From the NCBI GenBank assembly GCA_030041095.1, contig JASHON010000087.1:1-64000 (forward strand): a stretch of DNA of 64,000 nt, given 5' to 3'. The notes under the pieces were generated by a model. That model saw only the letters and a list, made by a program, of their open reading frames with translations. It was not told the origin of the DNA and did no database searches. A program made the position numbers and the translations under genes. This document shows, piece by piece, positions 1-9,162 of the stretch (position 1 is its first letter; each line of letters opens with the position of its first letter). Origin of the DNA: Terriglobia bacterium (GTDB taxonomy: Bacteria > Acidobacteriota > Terriglobia > UBA7540).

Positions 1-54
1 GGCCCTGAAGGCAATATGCGTACGATTCAGTTGGGCGTTCACCTTACGTTCTGA
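1..54 (+). CDS. C-terminal tail of a TonB-dependent outer-membrane receptor (partial)
   Basis: An open frame entering from the left edge ends at a TGA at 52-54 and reads NMRTIQLGVHLTF at its end. That ending is the usual last beta-strand of Oar-type receptors in Acidobacteriota, with alternating hydrophobic residues and a terminal aromatic Phe that serves as the outer-membrane assembly signal. Only 17 residues are visible, so the assignment rests on this pattern and on the neighbouring secreted galactanase. The rest of the gene lies outside the window. Confidence 0.5.
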   Translation, partial: GPEGNMRTIQLGVHLTF

Positions 55-169
55 TCGGAGCTGCCGGGCGGCGCGCCGGAGAACGACTGCCCGAAAATTG
101 GCGGCGAACAGGGCGGCTCTACCCCAGACCTGCTGACAGGCTTGCCTTTCTGCAGGCGCGATGGGTGCA

Positions 170-198
170 TTGTGCGACGCGCGATGAATTCATACAAT
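170..198 (+). promoter_or_regulatory. Possible sigma-70 promoter of the TPR gene
   Basis: TTGTGC (170-175) and TACAAT (193-198) are separated by 17 bases. The -10 element matches the consensus in five of six positions. Transcription would start near 205, leaving only about 8 bases before the ATG at 213, so the message would be almost leaderless. Confidence 0.4.
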
Positions 199-212
199 CG
201 TGAAGACCCGGC

Positions 213-1466
213 ATGGCTGAGCGGTTACATGAACCTCATCTTATCGAACCCCGCAAATCCCCATGGCGGACCAGCCTGAAAAGCGCGTCGCTCCTTCTGC
301 TCATCTCAACCCTTTCGATTGCAGGCTCGCTGCCGCAGTCGTCGCTCTCGACAACTTCTCAAGTTCAGACACATCTTGCGCGTGCGCAAGCCGCCTTGAG
401 AGCGCACGATACGGCTGCGGCCGTGAAAGAATTCAAGGAGGTTCTGGCCCTCGATCCGAAGAACGTGGATGCCTCTGTTAATTTGGGCGTGGTGGCGTTT
501 TTCCAGGGTCATTTCGCCCAGGCGGCGCCCTATCTGGGTCACGCCCTGGCCATTGATCCGTCGCTTGTGAAGGCGGAGGCGCTGCTCGGAATCTGTGAAG
601 CGAAACTCGGAAACAGCCGGGCTCAGGGTCTGCTCGAACGATCGTTCCGCGATTTGCACGACCGATCACTCCGCACCGAAACCGGTCTGATGTTGGCGAG
701 TCTTGATTACCGAAGAGGCGATCTTGACGGTGCGGTCACCGTGGTGCAGGCATTGGTGAATTTGAGTCCGGACAACCTGAACGTATTGTTCATGGCGCAG
801 CGCATTTACACCGACCTGGCCTACGACACAACGAACAAACTGGCCGTATTGGCTCCAGGATCAGCTCGAATGCAGGAAGTCATCGCAGAGCGGCTAGTCA
901 ATGCCGGCGACCTTCGCGGCGCGATCGAACATTACAGAAAAGCTCTTGCCATCGATCCAAATCTCGCCGACGTTCATTTCGAGCTCGGCGAGGCCATTTT
1001 GCAACTCGCGCCCTCGGACAGCCAAAGCCAGGCGGAAGCGAAACAGGAATTTGAAACGGCGATGAGAATGGAAGGCGATAGCGCTGCGATTGAATGTCAG
1101 CTTGCCGAGCTGGCGCTCCACCAATCGAAGCTCGCCGGTGCCCTCGCTCATTACCGGCGCGCGTTCGCCATGGATCCGGCCAGCTCGGACGCAAACCTCG
1201 GCGCCGGAAAGGCGCTCCTGGCCATGGGTAAATCTGCACGAGCGATTCCGTATCTTCAAACGGCGATTCGCTCCGACCCGCTCAACGGCCAGGCGCACTA
1301 TCAACTCGCAATTGCTTATCGAAACTTGCATCGAACCGGTCTTTCGCAAAACCAGATGCGAATCTTCAACGAAATCAACCAGAGCATGCAAGGCGTAAGG
1401 AAGCTTTACAGGGAAATGGCTCGCCCTGAATTTCCGGGGCTGCGGAATCAAGAACGCCGGCCGTAG
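213..1466 (+). CDS. TPR-repeat protein, membrane-anchored or exported
   Basis: This 417-residue protein has an N-terminal hydrophobic stretch (about residues 20-40, preceded by basic residues) that could be a signal peptide or anchor. Tetratricopeptide units follow: about residues 55-150 with the LDPKNVDASVNLGVVAFFQG pattern, and again about 225-375 (IDPNLADVHFELGEAIL, MDPASSDANLGAGKALLAMG). TPR proteins act as protein-protein scaffolds; no catalytic domain is seen. It lies 14 bases upstream of the GH53 gene, so the two are probably co-transcribed, which is common for TPR proteins next to secreted polysaccharide enzymes in this phylum. Its partner cannot be read from the sequence. Confidence 0.8.
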   Translation: MAERLHEPHLIEPRKSPWRTSLKSASLLLLISTLSIAGSLPQSSLSTTSQVQTHLARAQAALRAHDTAAAVKEFKEVLALDPKNVDASVNLGVVAFFQGHFAQAAPYLGHALAIDPSLVKAEALLGICEAKLGNSRAQGLLERSFRDLHDRSLRTETGLMLASLDYRRGDLDGAVTVVQALVNLSPDNLNVLFMAQRIYTDLAYDTTNKLAVLAPGSARMQEVIAERLVNAGDLRGAIEHYRKALAIDPNLADVHFELGEAILQLAPSDSQSQAEAKQEFETAMRMEGDSAAIECQLAELALHQSKLAGALAHYRRAFAMDPASSDANLGAGKALLAMGKSARAIPYLQTAIRSDPLNGQAHYQLAIAYRNLHRTGLSQNQMRIFNEINQSMQGVRKLYREMARPEFPGLRNQERRP

Positions 1467-1480
1467 CGAATGGAGGGATC

Positions 1481-2593
1481 TTGCGAAACGCCGCGACATC
1501 AGCTTGCAGGGAGAAAAACGGGTTTAGTGTGGCGCGATGGCTGCGCCCCGCTCGAATGATGCTTCTCTTCTTCCCACTAGCCCTTGGGCTTGCACCGCGC
1601 GCCCAGGGGCAATCCATCATCGGGGCAGATGTTTCCTTCCTGCAGCAGGCAGAGCAGCAAGGCACGGTGTTTAAGGATAACGGGCGTTCAGCGCCGGTGC
1701 TGCAAATACTGAGGGATCACGGCTTCAACTGGGTTCGGCTGCGGCTCTTTGTCAATCCCACCGTGTTGCCCAACAATCTTGCTTACACCATCGCTTCGGC
1801 GCAAGCGGCAAAGCGGCTGGGATTCAAGTTCCTGCTCGATCTGCACTATTCAGACACTTGGGCTGACCCGGGCAAGCAGTTCACACCCAAAGCCTGGGTT
1901 TCGATGACCCACGAGGAGTTGGTCAAGGCGGTGTATGATTACACCAAGGATACGATCGACGCGTTTCGCAAGGCCGGCGTACTGCCCGATATGGTGCAGA
2001 TTGGCAACGAAATCACCAACGGCATGATGTGGCCTGACGGCAAGCTTCCTGATCACTGGGCTCATTTTACCGATCTGGTCAAGGCCGGGGTCGAGGGCGT
2101 CGAAGCAGGGCATGGCGCCAATCCACAACCCAAGATCATGATCCACATTGACCGTGGCGGTGACAAAATTCGCACCCAATATTTCTTCGACCATTTGCTG
2201 GCGGCTCATGTTCGCTTCGACGTGATTGGACAGTCGTATTACCCTTGGTGGCAAGGCTCACTTAACGACCTGCGTCAGAACATGTATTTCATGGCAACGC
2301 GGTATCATAAGGAAATCGTTCTGGCGGAAGTGGCCTATCCGTGGCGTCCGGGGCCGTACAAAACGCCGCCTGGGCCGTTTCCGGAAACGCCGGATGGGCA
2401 AAGGCAGTTCCTAAAAGCGGTCTATCGGATCGTTCAGAATACGCCGGACAACTTGGGCAAGGGCCTGTTCTGGTGGGAGCCGGCGGTGCCGCGCAACCGG
2501 TTCGATTCGGACTTGGTCAGCCGAGGGTTCTTTGATGAATCGGGCAACGCCCTTCCCGTAGTAAGCGTGTTCGATGAATATACCCGACGTTGA
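1481..2593 (+). CDS. Secreted GH53 arabinogalactan endo-beta-1,4-galactanase
   Basis: GH53 enzymes cut beta-1,4-galactan, such as the side chains of pectin. Visible family landmarks, numbered from the TTG start, are GADVSFL (about 48-54), NWVRLRLFVNP (83-93), LLDLHYSDTWADP (118-130), the acid/base Glu177 in IGNEITNG and the nucleophile Glu283 in VLAEVAYPW. A signal peptide (MMLLFFPLALGLAPRAQG) lies at residues 26-43. The TTG at 1481 has a GGAGGG just upstream; the ATG at 1556 would give a more usual signal peptide but has no obvious ribosome-binding site. Length (370) is normal for a single-domain GH53. Neighbours are a receptor tail, a TPR protein and a sensor-kinase pair, suggesting a small galactan-sensing and degrading unit. 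Confidence 0.9.
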   Translation: MRNAATSACREKNGFSVARWLRPARMMLLFFPLALGLAPRAQGQSIIGADVSFLQQAEQQGTVFKDNGRSAPVLQILRDHGFNWVRLRLFVNPTVLPNNLAYTIASAQAAKRLGFKFLLDLHYSDTWADPGKQFTPKAWVSMTHEELVKAVYDYTKDTIDAFRKAGVLPDMVQIGNEITNGMMWPDGKLPDHWAHFTDLVKAGVEGVEAGHGANPQPKIMIHIDRGGDKIRTQYFFDHLLAAHVRFDVIGQSYYPWWQGSLNDLRQNMYFMATRYHKEIVLAEVAYPWRPGPYKTPPGPFPETPDGQRQFLKAVYRIVQNTPDNLGKGLFWWEPAVPRNRFDSDLVSRGFFDESGNALPVVSVFDEYTRR

Positions 2594-2604
2594 TTTCTTG
2601 TGTT

Positions 2605-2625
2605 CCCGGCAAATTCGTTGCCGGG
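2605..2625 (+). terminator. Intercistronic hairpin after the GH53 gene
   Basis: CCCGGCAA (2605-2612) and TTGCCGGG (2618-2625) form a perfect 8-bp stem around a 5-base loop, 11 bases after the galactanase stop codon. No run of T follows, so it is more likely an mRNA 3'-end stabiliser or partial attenuator than a full intrinsic terminator. Its presence argues that the kinase gene starts downstream of it. Confidence 0.35.
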
Positions 2626-2681
2626 CCCCATCATCCAGCTCCTCGTTGATTCCAAGGGATGAGGGGCGAAAGTGTTGGGTT

Positions 2682-5600
2682 GTGGGTCACGCACCCCCGT
2701 CTTTGCGCAATCCCCGAAGGAAGCGAGCCCGGTCTGGGTCAGGACTTTGTGTCGCGCTACTCCTTTCGTTTTTGATCTTAGCGCCTGCGTTGGCGTTCGC
2801 CCGTCTCAAGACAATCCTGGAGTATGAGCGCCGCGTCTGGCAGTCGCAGGACGGTCTGCCGGAAGAAACGGTTCAGGCTATCACTGAAACTCCCAACGGC
2901 TATCTTTGGATTGGCACAAGAATGGGCCTGGCGCGCTTTGACGGTGTTCAGTTCACTGTCTTCGATCGCTCGAACACAGTCGCATTTCACGACGATAGCG
3001 TTCTTTCGCTGTGCGCCACGAAGGGTGGGGCTCTATGGATCGGAACGGAAGGTGGCGGCCTGGTTCGTGACGTTCGCGGCGCCTTCACGTATTTCGGTGC
3101 GGCGAAGGGTCTGACCAATGGATTTGTAAGAGTCATTTACCAAGACCGGTCGGGAAATCTTCTGATTGGAACCGATCATGGGCTCTTTCGCAAAGCTGGA
3201 AACCGGTTCGTTCGGACCGACGGTCGCGGTGGACTTCCCTACGTCTCCGTTCACGCCATCATGGAAGATCGCGCTGGGCGGCTTTGGGTGGGGGGGTCCG
3301 GCTTGTACGTTCTGGACGGCGGTTCGGTCCGAAAGATCGTGCTCGCGCCCAGTGCTGCTGCCAACCAAATCAAATCGATCTTTCAATCTCGCGACGGGAC
3401 CATTTGGGTGGGCGCCTATGCCGGGTTGTATCGTCTGAAGGACGGCAAGATTCTACATACTCCCTTCGACCGCGATGTGGAAGCGGATATCTGCCAGGAC
3501 CAAACGGGCAACGTGTGGGTCGGCTGGGTCGGCGGCGGGTTAAGCCGCTTTTACGACGGCAAATTCCACACTTACCACGCTCCGGAAATTCTACCGAGCA
3601 ATACCGTACTCTCCATTTTCGAGGATTCGGAGCGCGATCTCTGGGTGGGCACGGAGAACGGTTTGCTCCGGCTCAGCGATACAGGCGTCAGCGTTCTCGA
3701 AAACAGGGATGGGGTGTCACTCGCCAATTCCAGCACGATCTACGAAAACGTCAGCACAATTTACCAGGCTCCCGGCGGCAAGCTCTGGATCGCCAACGGC
3801 CACCTCTACCAAATCAAGAGTTGGCAATTGATTCCTTATCGGCTCGCGCCGCAGGTGGCTGGCGTCAAGGTGCGGACGGTGTTCGTAAGCCGGAACGGCG
3901 CGCTGTGGCTCGGAACCGGAGGCCAGGGCGTCGTGGCCATTCGGCACGGCGTTGCAACACAGTACACCACTCGCCAGGGCCTGATCAATGATTTCATCCG
4001 TGCCTTTTGCCAGGATCGCGACGGGAATCTCTGGATTGGTACAGATGGCGGCTTGAGCCGCTGGGATGGGAAGCACTTCAAAAATTTCAATACGTCGAAC
4101 GGCCTTGCTTATCCAAGCGTACGCGCGATTGTTCAGGACGACGCCGGAAACGTTTGGGTGGGAACGGACGGCGGCTTAAGCCTTATTCGTCACGGAGGAT
4201 TCGTCCATATTCCCATCCTGAAGCGTCTCCGCGGAGACAAGATCTGGACAATCCACAACGGCCGGAACGAAGGCCTTTGGCTGGGAACGCGTGATGATGG
4301 CATCTACGAGCTGAAGCGCGGCAGGCTGATTCACTACACCACCCGGTGCGGCCTTCCGAACGACAATATCTATCAAATTCTTCAGGACTGGAAGGGCAAC
4401 TTCTGGTTCAGCAGCCGTGCCGGTATTTTCCAAATCTCCTTGAACAGTCTTGCCAAAGGCCAAGGCTGCAAACCGGGCATCCTTGCGCCAACGCTTTATG
4501 GTAATGCAGAGACTGCGGAAGCCGGAGAGACAGACGGAGGAGTTCAGCCGGCCGGGTCCAGCACTCGCTCGGGCGTGCTCTGGTTTCCAACCAGCCGGGG
4601 CGCTATACGCATCGAACCGGAGGAAGTGCGCTGGAGCCGTGTGCCCCGTGCTCTGATCGACCGCGTGGTTGCCGACGGCCGCAACGTCCCTGTCACCGGC
4701 CGATGCCGAATTGCTCCCGGAGAAGGCAGGTTGGAGATTTACTATACGGCGCCTTCTCTGCGTGCTCCTGAACGCGTTTACTTCCGTTATCGTCTCGTTG
4801 GCTTCGACCGTGAATGGACGAGCACCCCATCCCGCCGCGTTGCCTATTACACCAATCTGCCTCCGGGCCAATATCGATTCAGGCTCATCGCGTATTACAA
4901 TGGCGCGCCCGCCGGAGAAAGCACGGAGGCTGATTTCGCATTCACGTGGGAAGCTCACTTTTATCGGACCGCTTGGTTCTACCTTCTCTGCGGTGTGTGC
5001 GCGGGCGGGCTGGCGTGGTTTGGATTCCGGCTGCACGCGGCGCAGACCAAGGCGCGGTATGCGGCCGTACTTTCGGAGCGCAGCCGGCTTGCGCGCGAAA
5101 TGCACGACACGGTCATTCAAGGCTGCGTGGCTGTTTCCACGCTGCTCGAGGCCGTCTCCAGCCTTCAGCCAACGCCTCAAGGCATGGCGCGCGACCTTGT
5201 GGACCGCGCTCGTGCGCAGATTCGCCAAACCCTTCATGAAGCGCGAGACGCCGTATGGAATCTGCGATATACAACGCTCGAAGGCGACGACCTTGCCGCG
5301 ATACTAACTCATCTTGCCAGGCAGTTTTCCTCCCAAAGCGGGGTAAAAATCCAAACGGAAATTTCCGAAGCATCGTTCCCCTCCGATCAACGCGTCAAGA
5401 ACAATCTGCTTCTGGTGGCCCGCGAGGCCTTGAGAAATGCGCTTACCCACGCGAGGGCCAGAAATGTGCTCGTGCGGCTGGCGCTGGCCAAGGAAGGGCT
5501 CACGATGGAAGTGAAGGACGACGGCTGCGGCTTTGACGTTTTTTCTGCTGGCGCCTCGGAAAGAGGTCACTACGGCATTCTGGGCATGCGAGAGCGCATC

Positions 5601-5750
5601 GAGCAACTCGGAGGACAGTTGTCCTTGGTGAGTGATCGCGGCAAGGGAACGCAGGTCCTGGTGACGCTGCCTTTGCCAAGCCTTCGGACCATGTCCCATG
5701 CTGAGGAAGAACGTGAGCCAGCCATCACAAATCCGCGTTCTGGTGATTGA
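2682..5750 (+). CDS. Two-component sensor histidine kinase with periplasmic beta-propeller
   Basis: The product has a signal/anchor segment (SGLCVALLLSFLILAPALAF), then about 600 residues of repeated two-component-propeller motifs (forms of GNLWIGT-GGLSRWDG) building a periplasmic sensor, a Y_Y_Y domain (about FRYRLVGFDREWTSTP), a second membrane segment (AWFYLLCGVCAGGLAWFGF), a HisKA_3 domain with the phospho-acceptor His in REMHDTVIQ, and a HATPase domain with N box (REALRNALTHA), G1 (DDGCGFD) and G2 (YGILGMRERIEQLGG). The ligand is unknown; the adjacent galactanase suggests a polysaccharide breakdown product. The longest frame begins at 2574, inside the galactanase gene; I prefer the GTG at 2682 because a hairpin lies between. 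It overlaps the response-regulator gene by 53 bases. Confidence 0.9.
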   Translation: MGHAPPSLRNPRRKRARSGSGLCVALLLSFLILAPALAFARLKTILEYERRVWQSQDGLPEETVQAITETPNGYLWIGTRMGLARFDGVQFTVFDRSNTVAFHDDSVLSLCATKGGALWIGTEGGGLVRDVRGAFTYFGAAKGLTNGFVRVIYQDRSGNLLIGTDHGLFRKAGNRFVRTDGRGGLPYVSVHAIMEDRAGRLWVGGSGLYVLDGGSVRKIVLAPSAAANQIKSIFQSRDGTIWVGAYAGLYRLKDGKILHTPFDRDVEADICQDQTGNVWVGWVGGGLSRFYDGKFHTYHAPEILPSNTVLSIFEDSERDLWVGTENGLLRLSDTGVSVLENRDGVSLANSSTIYENVSTIYQAPGGKLWIANGHLYQIKSWQLIPYRLAPQVAGVKVRTVFVSRNGALWLGTGGQGVVAIRHGVATQYTTRQGLINDFIRAFCQDRDGNLWIGTDGGLSRWDGKHFKNFNTSNGLAYPSVRAIVQDDAGNVWVGTDGGLSLIRHGGFVHIPILKRLRGDKIWTIHNGRNEGLWLGTRDDGIYELKRGRLIHYTTRCGLPNDNIYQILQDWKGNFWFSSRAGIFQISLNSLAKGQGCKPGILAPTLYGNAETAEAGETDGGVQPAGSSTRSGVLWFPTSRGAIRIEPEEVRWSRVPRALIDRVVADGRNVPVTGRCRIAPGEGRLEIYYTAPSLRAPERVYFRYRLVGFDREWTSTPSRRVAYYTNLPPGQYRFRLIAYYNGAPAGESTEADFAFTWEAHFYRTAWFYLLCGVCAGGLAWFGFRLHAAQTKARYAAVLSERSRLAREMHDTVIQGCVAVSTLLEAVSSLQPTPQGMARDLVDRARAQIRQTLHEARDAVWNLRYTTLEGDDLAAILTHLARQFSSQSGVKIQTEISEASFPSDQRVKNNLLLVAREALRNALTHARARNVLVRLALAKEGLTMEVKDDGCGFDVFSAGASERGHYGILGMRERIEQLGGQLSLVSDRGKGTQVLVTLPLPSLRTMSHAEEEREPAITNPRSGD

Positions 5751-6342
5751 CGACCATCCGGTGGTACGTTTCGGTCTGGCAGCCATTGTGAGCACTCAGC
5801 CGGATATGTCTGTTGTTGCCCAGGCGGGCACCGGCGAGGAAGCCCTGGCGCTCCACCGGCAACATCAGCCGGATATCACGCTGATGGACTTGCGGCTGCC
5901 TTCGATGAGCGGACTCGAAGCCATCCGGCGTATTCGGAAAGAGTGTCCATCCAGCCGTTTCATCGTCCTCACCACTTACGAAGGCGACGAAGACATTTTC
6001 AAGGCGCTTGAGGCTGGCGCTCAGGCTTATTTGCTGAAGGGAATGTCGCAAAACGAGCTGCTCAAGGCGATTCGAGCGGTCTGCGCGGGATTGAAATACC
6101 TTCCGGCATCTGTCTCAAAAGCGCTTGAGGACCGCCCTCCGCGCTCTGAGTTGAGCCCGCGCGAGCTGCAGGTGCTGGAATTGATCGTCAAGGGGCAAAG
6201 CAACAAAGAGATTGCCGAGGCGCTGAAGATTACCGAAGGGACGGTGAAGTGGCACGTGAATATCATTCTCAGCCTGCTGAACGTCAGCGACCGCACGCAG
6301 GCTGCGGTTGCGGCCCTTCAGCGAGGCATCGTCCACATTTGA
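5698..6342 (+). CDS. NarL/FixJ-type response regulator
   Basis: This 214-residue regulator has a receiver domain (about 12-125) with the acidic pair in VIDDHP, the phospho-acceptor Asp in LMDLRLPSMSG, the Thr of VLTTYEGD and the Lys of AYLLKGMS. A LuxR-type helix-turn-helix follows (about 148-210: LSPRELQVLELIVKGQSNK, then EGTVKWHV in the recognition helix). It overlaps the 3' end of the kinase gene by 53 bases, which implies translational coupling, and is surely the kinase's partner. Likely targets are local polysaccharide genes, though no operator could be identified. It converges on the TonB receptor gene, with 53 bases between stop codons. Confidence 0.95.
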   Translation: MLRKNVSQPSQIRVLVIDDHPVVRFGLAAIVSTQPDMSVVAQAGTGEEALALHRQHQPDITLMDLRLPSMSGLEAIRRIRKECPSSRFIVLTTYEGDEDIFKALEAGAQAYLLKGMSQNELLKAIRAVCAGLKYLPASVSKALEDRPPRSELSPRELQVLELIVKGQSNKEIAEALKITEGTVKWHVNIILSLLNVSDRTQAAVAALQRGIVHI

Positions 6343-6395
6343 TTCCTCTGAATCGTGCGTTGCGGAAGGAAACCGCTTGCCTGGCGATGGTCTCA

Positions 6396-8954
6396 TCATT
6401 CCTTCTTCCCGCCCAGCGTAAACCGCACGCCAGCGCGAAAATTGAAAGGTAGGGCCGGATAACCAAACGCTGCCTGGTAGTGCTCGTCTAAAATGTTGCT
6501 CATGCTCGTGTAGAGCGTGATGTGCCGTTCGAGCTCGTACCATCCACTAAACCCGATAAGTTGATATCCCGCAAGCAAATCATGATTGGGAAGCAGGAGC
6601 GTATCTCCGAAAAAAGCATCCGTCAGAAACGTGCTGTCGTCGGCCGGGCCTGCCATAAGGCCGTTAAAGCCGAATCCGTAGCGTGGGTGCGGAGAATAAA
6701 GAAGCATGAAGCTTGCTGTATTCGCAGGACGGCGGAAGGGACGGCCACCCACGAGCGGAGCGTAAGCCCCGATCGGAACGTTTGGGAAGGCTGGATTGAT
6801 TGCGGGAAATAGCGCGCTGGATGAAAACGAACGGGTGACGATTGCGTCGAGATAAGTATAGGAGAGTTGCAGGCTGAGCCCTGGCGTGGGCCTGGCGGCG
6901 AATTCCAGTTCGGCTCCCTGGCTGCGATCGGCGTCGGAATTGAAATATGCGCCGTCAGGCACTTGAGCAGCGACGGACGGCGGCACGCCGAGCGTGGGCA
7001 GCGCAGTTTGAGGCACAAAGTCGATCAGATCGTAATTGCGGTTGTGAAAATACGTCGCTCCCAGCCGGATACGCTCTTTCCAAAATCCTTGCTCGGCGCC
7101 TGCGTCGAGGCTCGTGCTTCGCTCAGCGTCGATGGGAGAGATTGAATATTGGTGGATCAGCCCTGCGCCACCCGCCGTTTGAGAGAGGAGGGTATAGAGC
7201 GACGAGGCCTGCTCCAACAGGCTCGGCTCTTCGATTCCAGTCCCAAAATTGAATCGAAATTCAGTATGTCCAAACGAGGCGGCACTCTCCGGCCGGCGAA
7301 GATAATAAGCAAGGGAGGCGCGCGGTGTGGCGGCGAAACCGAAAACCGCATTGCTTTCGAATCCGATGCCTGCGGTTCCAAAGAGTCGTCGCCAGGCATT
7401 GGCCCGGGATTCGAGGAAGCCGTCGTAGTTGTTGCGCGCCGTCGTGGAGGCCGGCGTGCTCGAGTAGCCAGACTCGTTGATGTACTGGAAACCGCCGGTG
7501 GCCGCAACGTTTGAGGAGAATTGATAATCCGTCTGGCCGTAAACCGTGCGAACGGTGGTTAAGGAATTAAAAACCATCGGGTAGACGCCGCCGTAGTCGA
7601 GGACGGCCTGGCCGCTGGCGCAATAGCCGTTGGCCCCGCAGATCTTGACGTAGTCGCCCACATAATTCACACCGAAACCCGAAGCTGTCGACGGAATGCC
7701 GGCAGGCGCCGGCGTATCGAAAAGGTAATGGACATGCGCCGATGTCAGGCGCAGGGTATTGTGCCAGCGGGAGGTTGTTTGATCCTGCGCTGTCAGGCCC
7801 AGGTCCGTATCTTGTTCGCGCTGAAATGAATCGTCAGGAATGCCGTAGAGCGCCAAGGCGTTGGAGCTACCCAGGCCGGTGGCATCGTGGTGGATTGTGA
7901 AGCGGACGCTGGCGCTTGCGAGAGGTTGCCAGCCGAAATTGCCGGTATAGGTGGCGTTGTGAAACGAATTGTTGGGAAGGCTGTTTTGGGTATCAAACCG
8001 CATGAAATCCGAAAAGTAGTCGAAATTGCGAAATACGCCGCCGAGTGACGCTTCCTGCCGCAGGCTTTCGAAATTCCCGCCGTCAGCGGAGTAGGTGAAT
8101 TGTGGGGTCGCGGTTGACCCACGTTGGGTGGTTATATTGATGACGCCTGCCAACGCATCGCTGCCGTAAAGAATGCTGTCGGGGCCGCGATAAACTTCTA
8201 CCTGATCCACGCCGCTCGTGGCGAGATTTGAAAAGTCAAAGGCCCCGCCAATATCGTTGACGGCAATGCCATCTACAAGAACCTTATCGAAGTCGGAATC
8301 GCCCCCGCGCACATACACGGAGCCGAGGCTGCCACGCTCGCCTTCCTGGGTGACCTCAACGCCGGGCAGTAATCGCAGGGTATCGAGGACGTCCAGCTTG
8401 TTGAGCGCGTCGAGCTCGTTCGAGCTGAGAATGCTGACGGACGCTCCCACCTGCGTTTGCGGCACGTTGGTTCCGGTCGCGGTAACGGTGACACGCTGCC
8501 TCAGCGCTCCCAAGTGCAAACGCACGTTCAACCGAATGGTGCCTGCGGTGCGCAGAAAGGTCGAAGCGCTAAGGGCGGGCGTGAATCCCGGTGCGCTTAC
8601 GCCAACGCGGTAACGTCCTTCCGGAACGGAAGAAAACAGGAAATGGCCCTCAGCGTCTGAATACGTTCGCCGCGTGACCCGGCTCAGCCGGATTAGTGTT
8701 ACGGCGGCGCGCGCGATAGGCGCACCCAGAGGATCTGTAACCGTGCCCCTTACGCTTCCGGTCTGCCCAGCCCGGGCTGATGCGCAGAAGACCAGGACGA
8801 AAAAGGCAAACAGCGCGCACAGCTTACTTCTGAAGCTCGAAGCAGATTGCCGCGCGCGCCACTGCCGTGAGCTTAGAAGCTCATCCGGCGGAAGTGTGGT
8901 TTTGTGACGCGCGGAAACACGCGCAAACCTTAACCTGCTATAAGGGACGTCCAT
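6396..8954 (-). CDS. btuB-like: TonB-dependent receptor, probably a cobalamin (B12) importer
   Basis: The protein carries a signal peptide (LCALFAFFVLVFCASARAG), a carboxypeptidase-regulatory-like domain (GSVRGTVTDPLGAPIARAAV onward), a plug domain (ELDALNKLDVLDTLRLLPGV; VYVRGGDSDFDKVLVDGIAV; VEVYRGPDSILYGSDALAGV) and a long beta-barrel ending in FRAGVRFTLGGKKE. Substrate is inferred from the complete cobalamin riboswitch just upstream, the usual control of B12 receptors. The reading frame stays open into the riboswitch (to 9044), but that start would lie inside the aptamer. I prefer the ATG at 8954, preceded by GGGAGAG; 8966 is an alternative. About 852 residues. No btuCDF genes are nearby. 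Confidence 0.85.
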   Translation of the reverse strand: MDVPYSRLRFARVSARHKTTLPPDELLSSRQWRARQSASSFRSKLCALFAFFVLVFCASARAGQTGSVRGTVTDPLGAPIARAAVTLIRLSRVTRRTYSDAEGHFLFSSVPEGRYRVGVSAPGFTPALSASTFLRTAGTIRLNVRLHLGALRQRVTVTATGTNVPQTQVGASVSILSSNELDALNKLDVLDTLRLLPGVEVTQEGERGSLGSVYVRGGDSDFDKVLVDGIAVNDIGGAFDFSNLATSGVDQVEVYRGPDSILYGSDALAGVINITTQRGSTATPQFTYSADGGNFESLRQEASLGGVFRNFDYFSDFMRFDTQNSLPNNSFHNATYTGNFGWQPLASASVRFTIHHDATGLGSSNALALYGIPDDSFQREQDTDLGLTAQDQTTSRWHNTLRLTSAHVHYLFDTPAPAGIPSTASGFGVNYVGDYVKICGANGYCASGQAVLDYGGVYPMVFNSLTTVRTVYGQTDYQFSSNVAATGGFQYINESGYSSTPASTTARNNYDGFLESRANAWRRLFGTAGIGFESNAVFGFAATPRASLAYYLRRPESAASFGHTEFRFNFGTGIEEPSLLEQASSLYTLLSQTAGGAGLIHQYSISPIDAERSTSLDAGAEQGFWKERIRLGATYFHNRNYDLIDFVPQTALPTLGVPPSVAAQVPDGAYFNSDADRSQGAELEFAARPTPGLSLQLSYTYLDAIVTRSFSSSALFPAINPAFPNVPIGAYAPLVGGRPFRRPANTASFMLLYSPHPRYGFGFNGLMAGPADDSTFLTDAFFGDTLLLPNHDLLAGYQLIGFSGWYELERHITLYTSMSNILDEHYQAAFGYPALPFNFRAGVRFTLGGKKE

Positions 8955-8975
8955 CGACTCTCCCATCGAAGTCGA
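8954..8975 (-). promoter_or_regulatory. btuB-like: Hairpin enclosing the ribosome-binding site of the B12 receptor gene
   Basis: On the minus strand TCGACT (8975-8970) and AGTCGA (8959-8954) form a 6-bp stem around a 10-base loop holding GGGAG of the ribosome-binding site; the A of the ATG closes the stem. It lies 18 bases downstream of the riboswitch and could be its expression platform for translational control. Confidence 0.4.
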
Positions 8976-8992
8976 ATAGTACGACGAAGGGT

Positions 8993-9154
8993 GTCTGGCC
9001 GGTCTCCTGACTTGCGCCTCAACACGCCCGAGCTGCCTTCCCATCCCGCGTTTATCGGGACAGTGGCTACCTTGGCTCAGGCGCTCCGCGCTTACAGTGG
9101 CGGGGCCGTGCCGGATTCACACCGGCTTCCCAAAGGCATACAACTACGCCAGAC
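8993..9154 (-). promoter_or_regulatory. Cobalamin riboswitch
   Basis: Read on the minus strand, all hallmark blocks of the adenosylcobalamin-class aptamer occur in order: GGTGTGAATCCGGC, CGGCCCCGCCACTGTAA, GCCACTG, GGGAAGGC and AGTCAGGAGACC. The outer stem is closed by GTCTGGC (9154-9148) pairing with GCCAGAC (8999-8993). When cobalamin binds, such elements normally shut off the downstream gene, here the TonB receptor. No T-rich terminator follows, so control is more likely at translation. Confidence 0.95.
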
Positions 9155-9162
9155 AGTTTAAT

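Noticed and set aside
4176-5237. 353-codon frame on the minus strand
   Set aside because: It lies entirely opposite the sensor kinase gene, whose domains are clear; arises from high G+C codon use.
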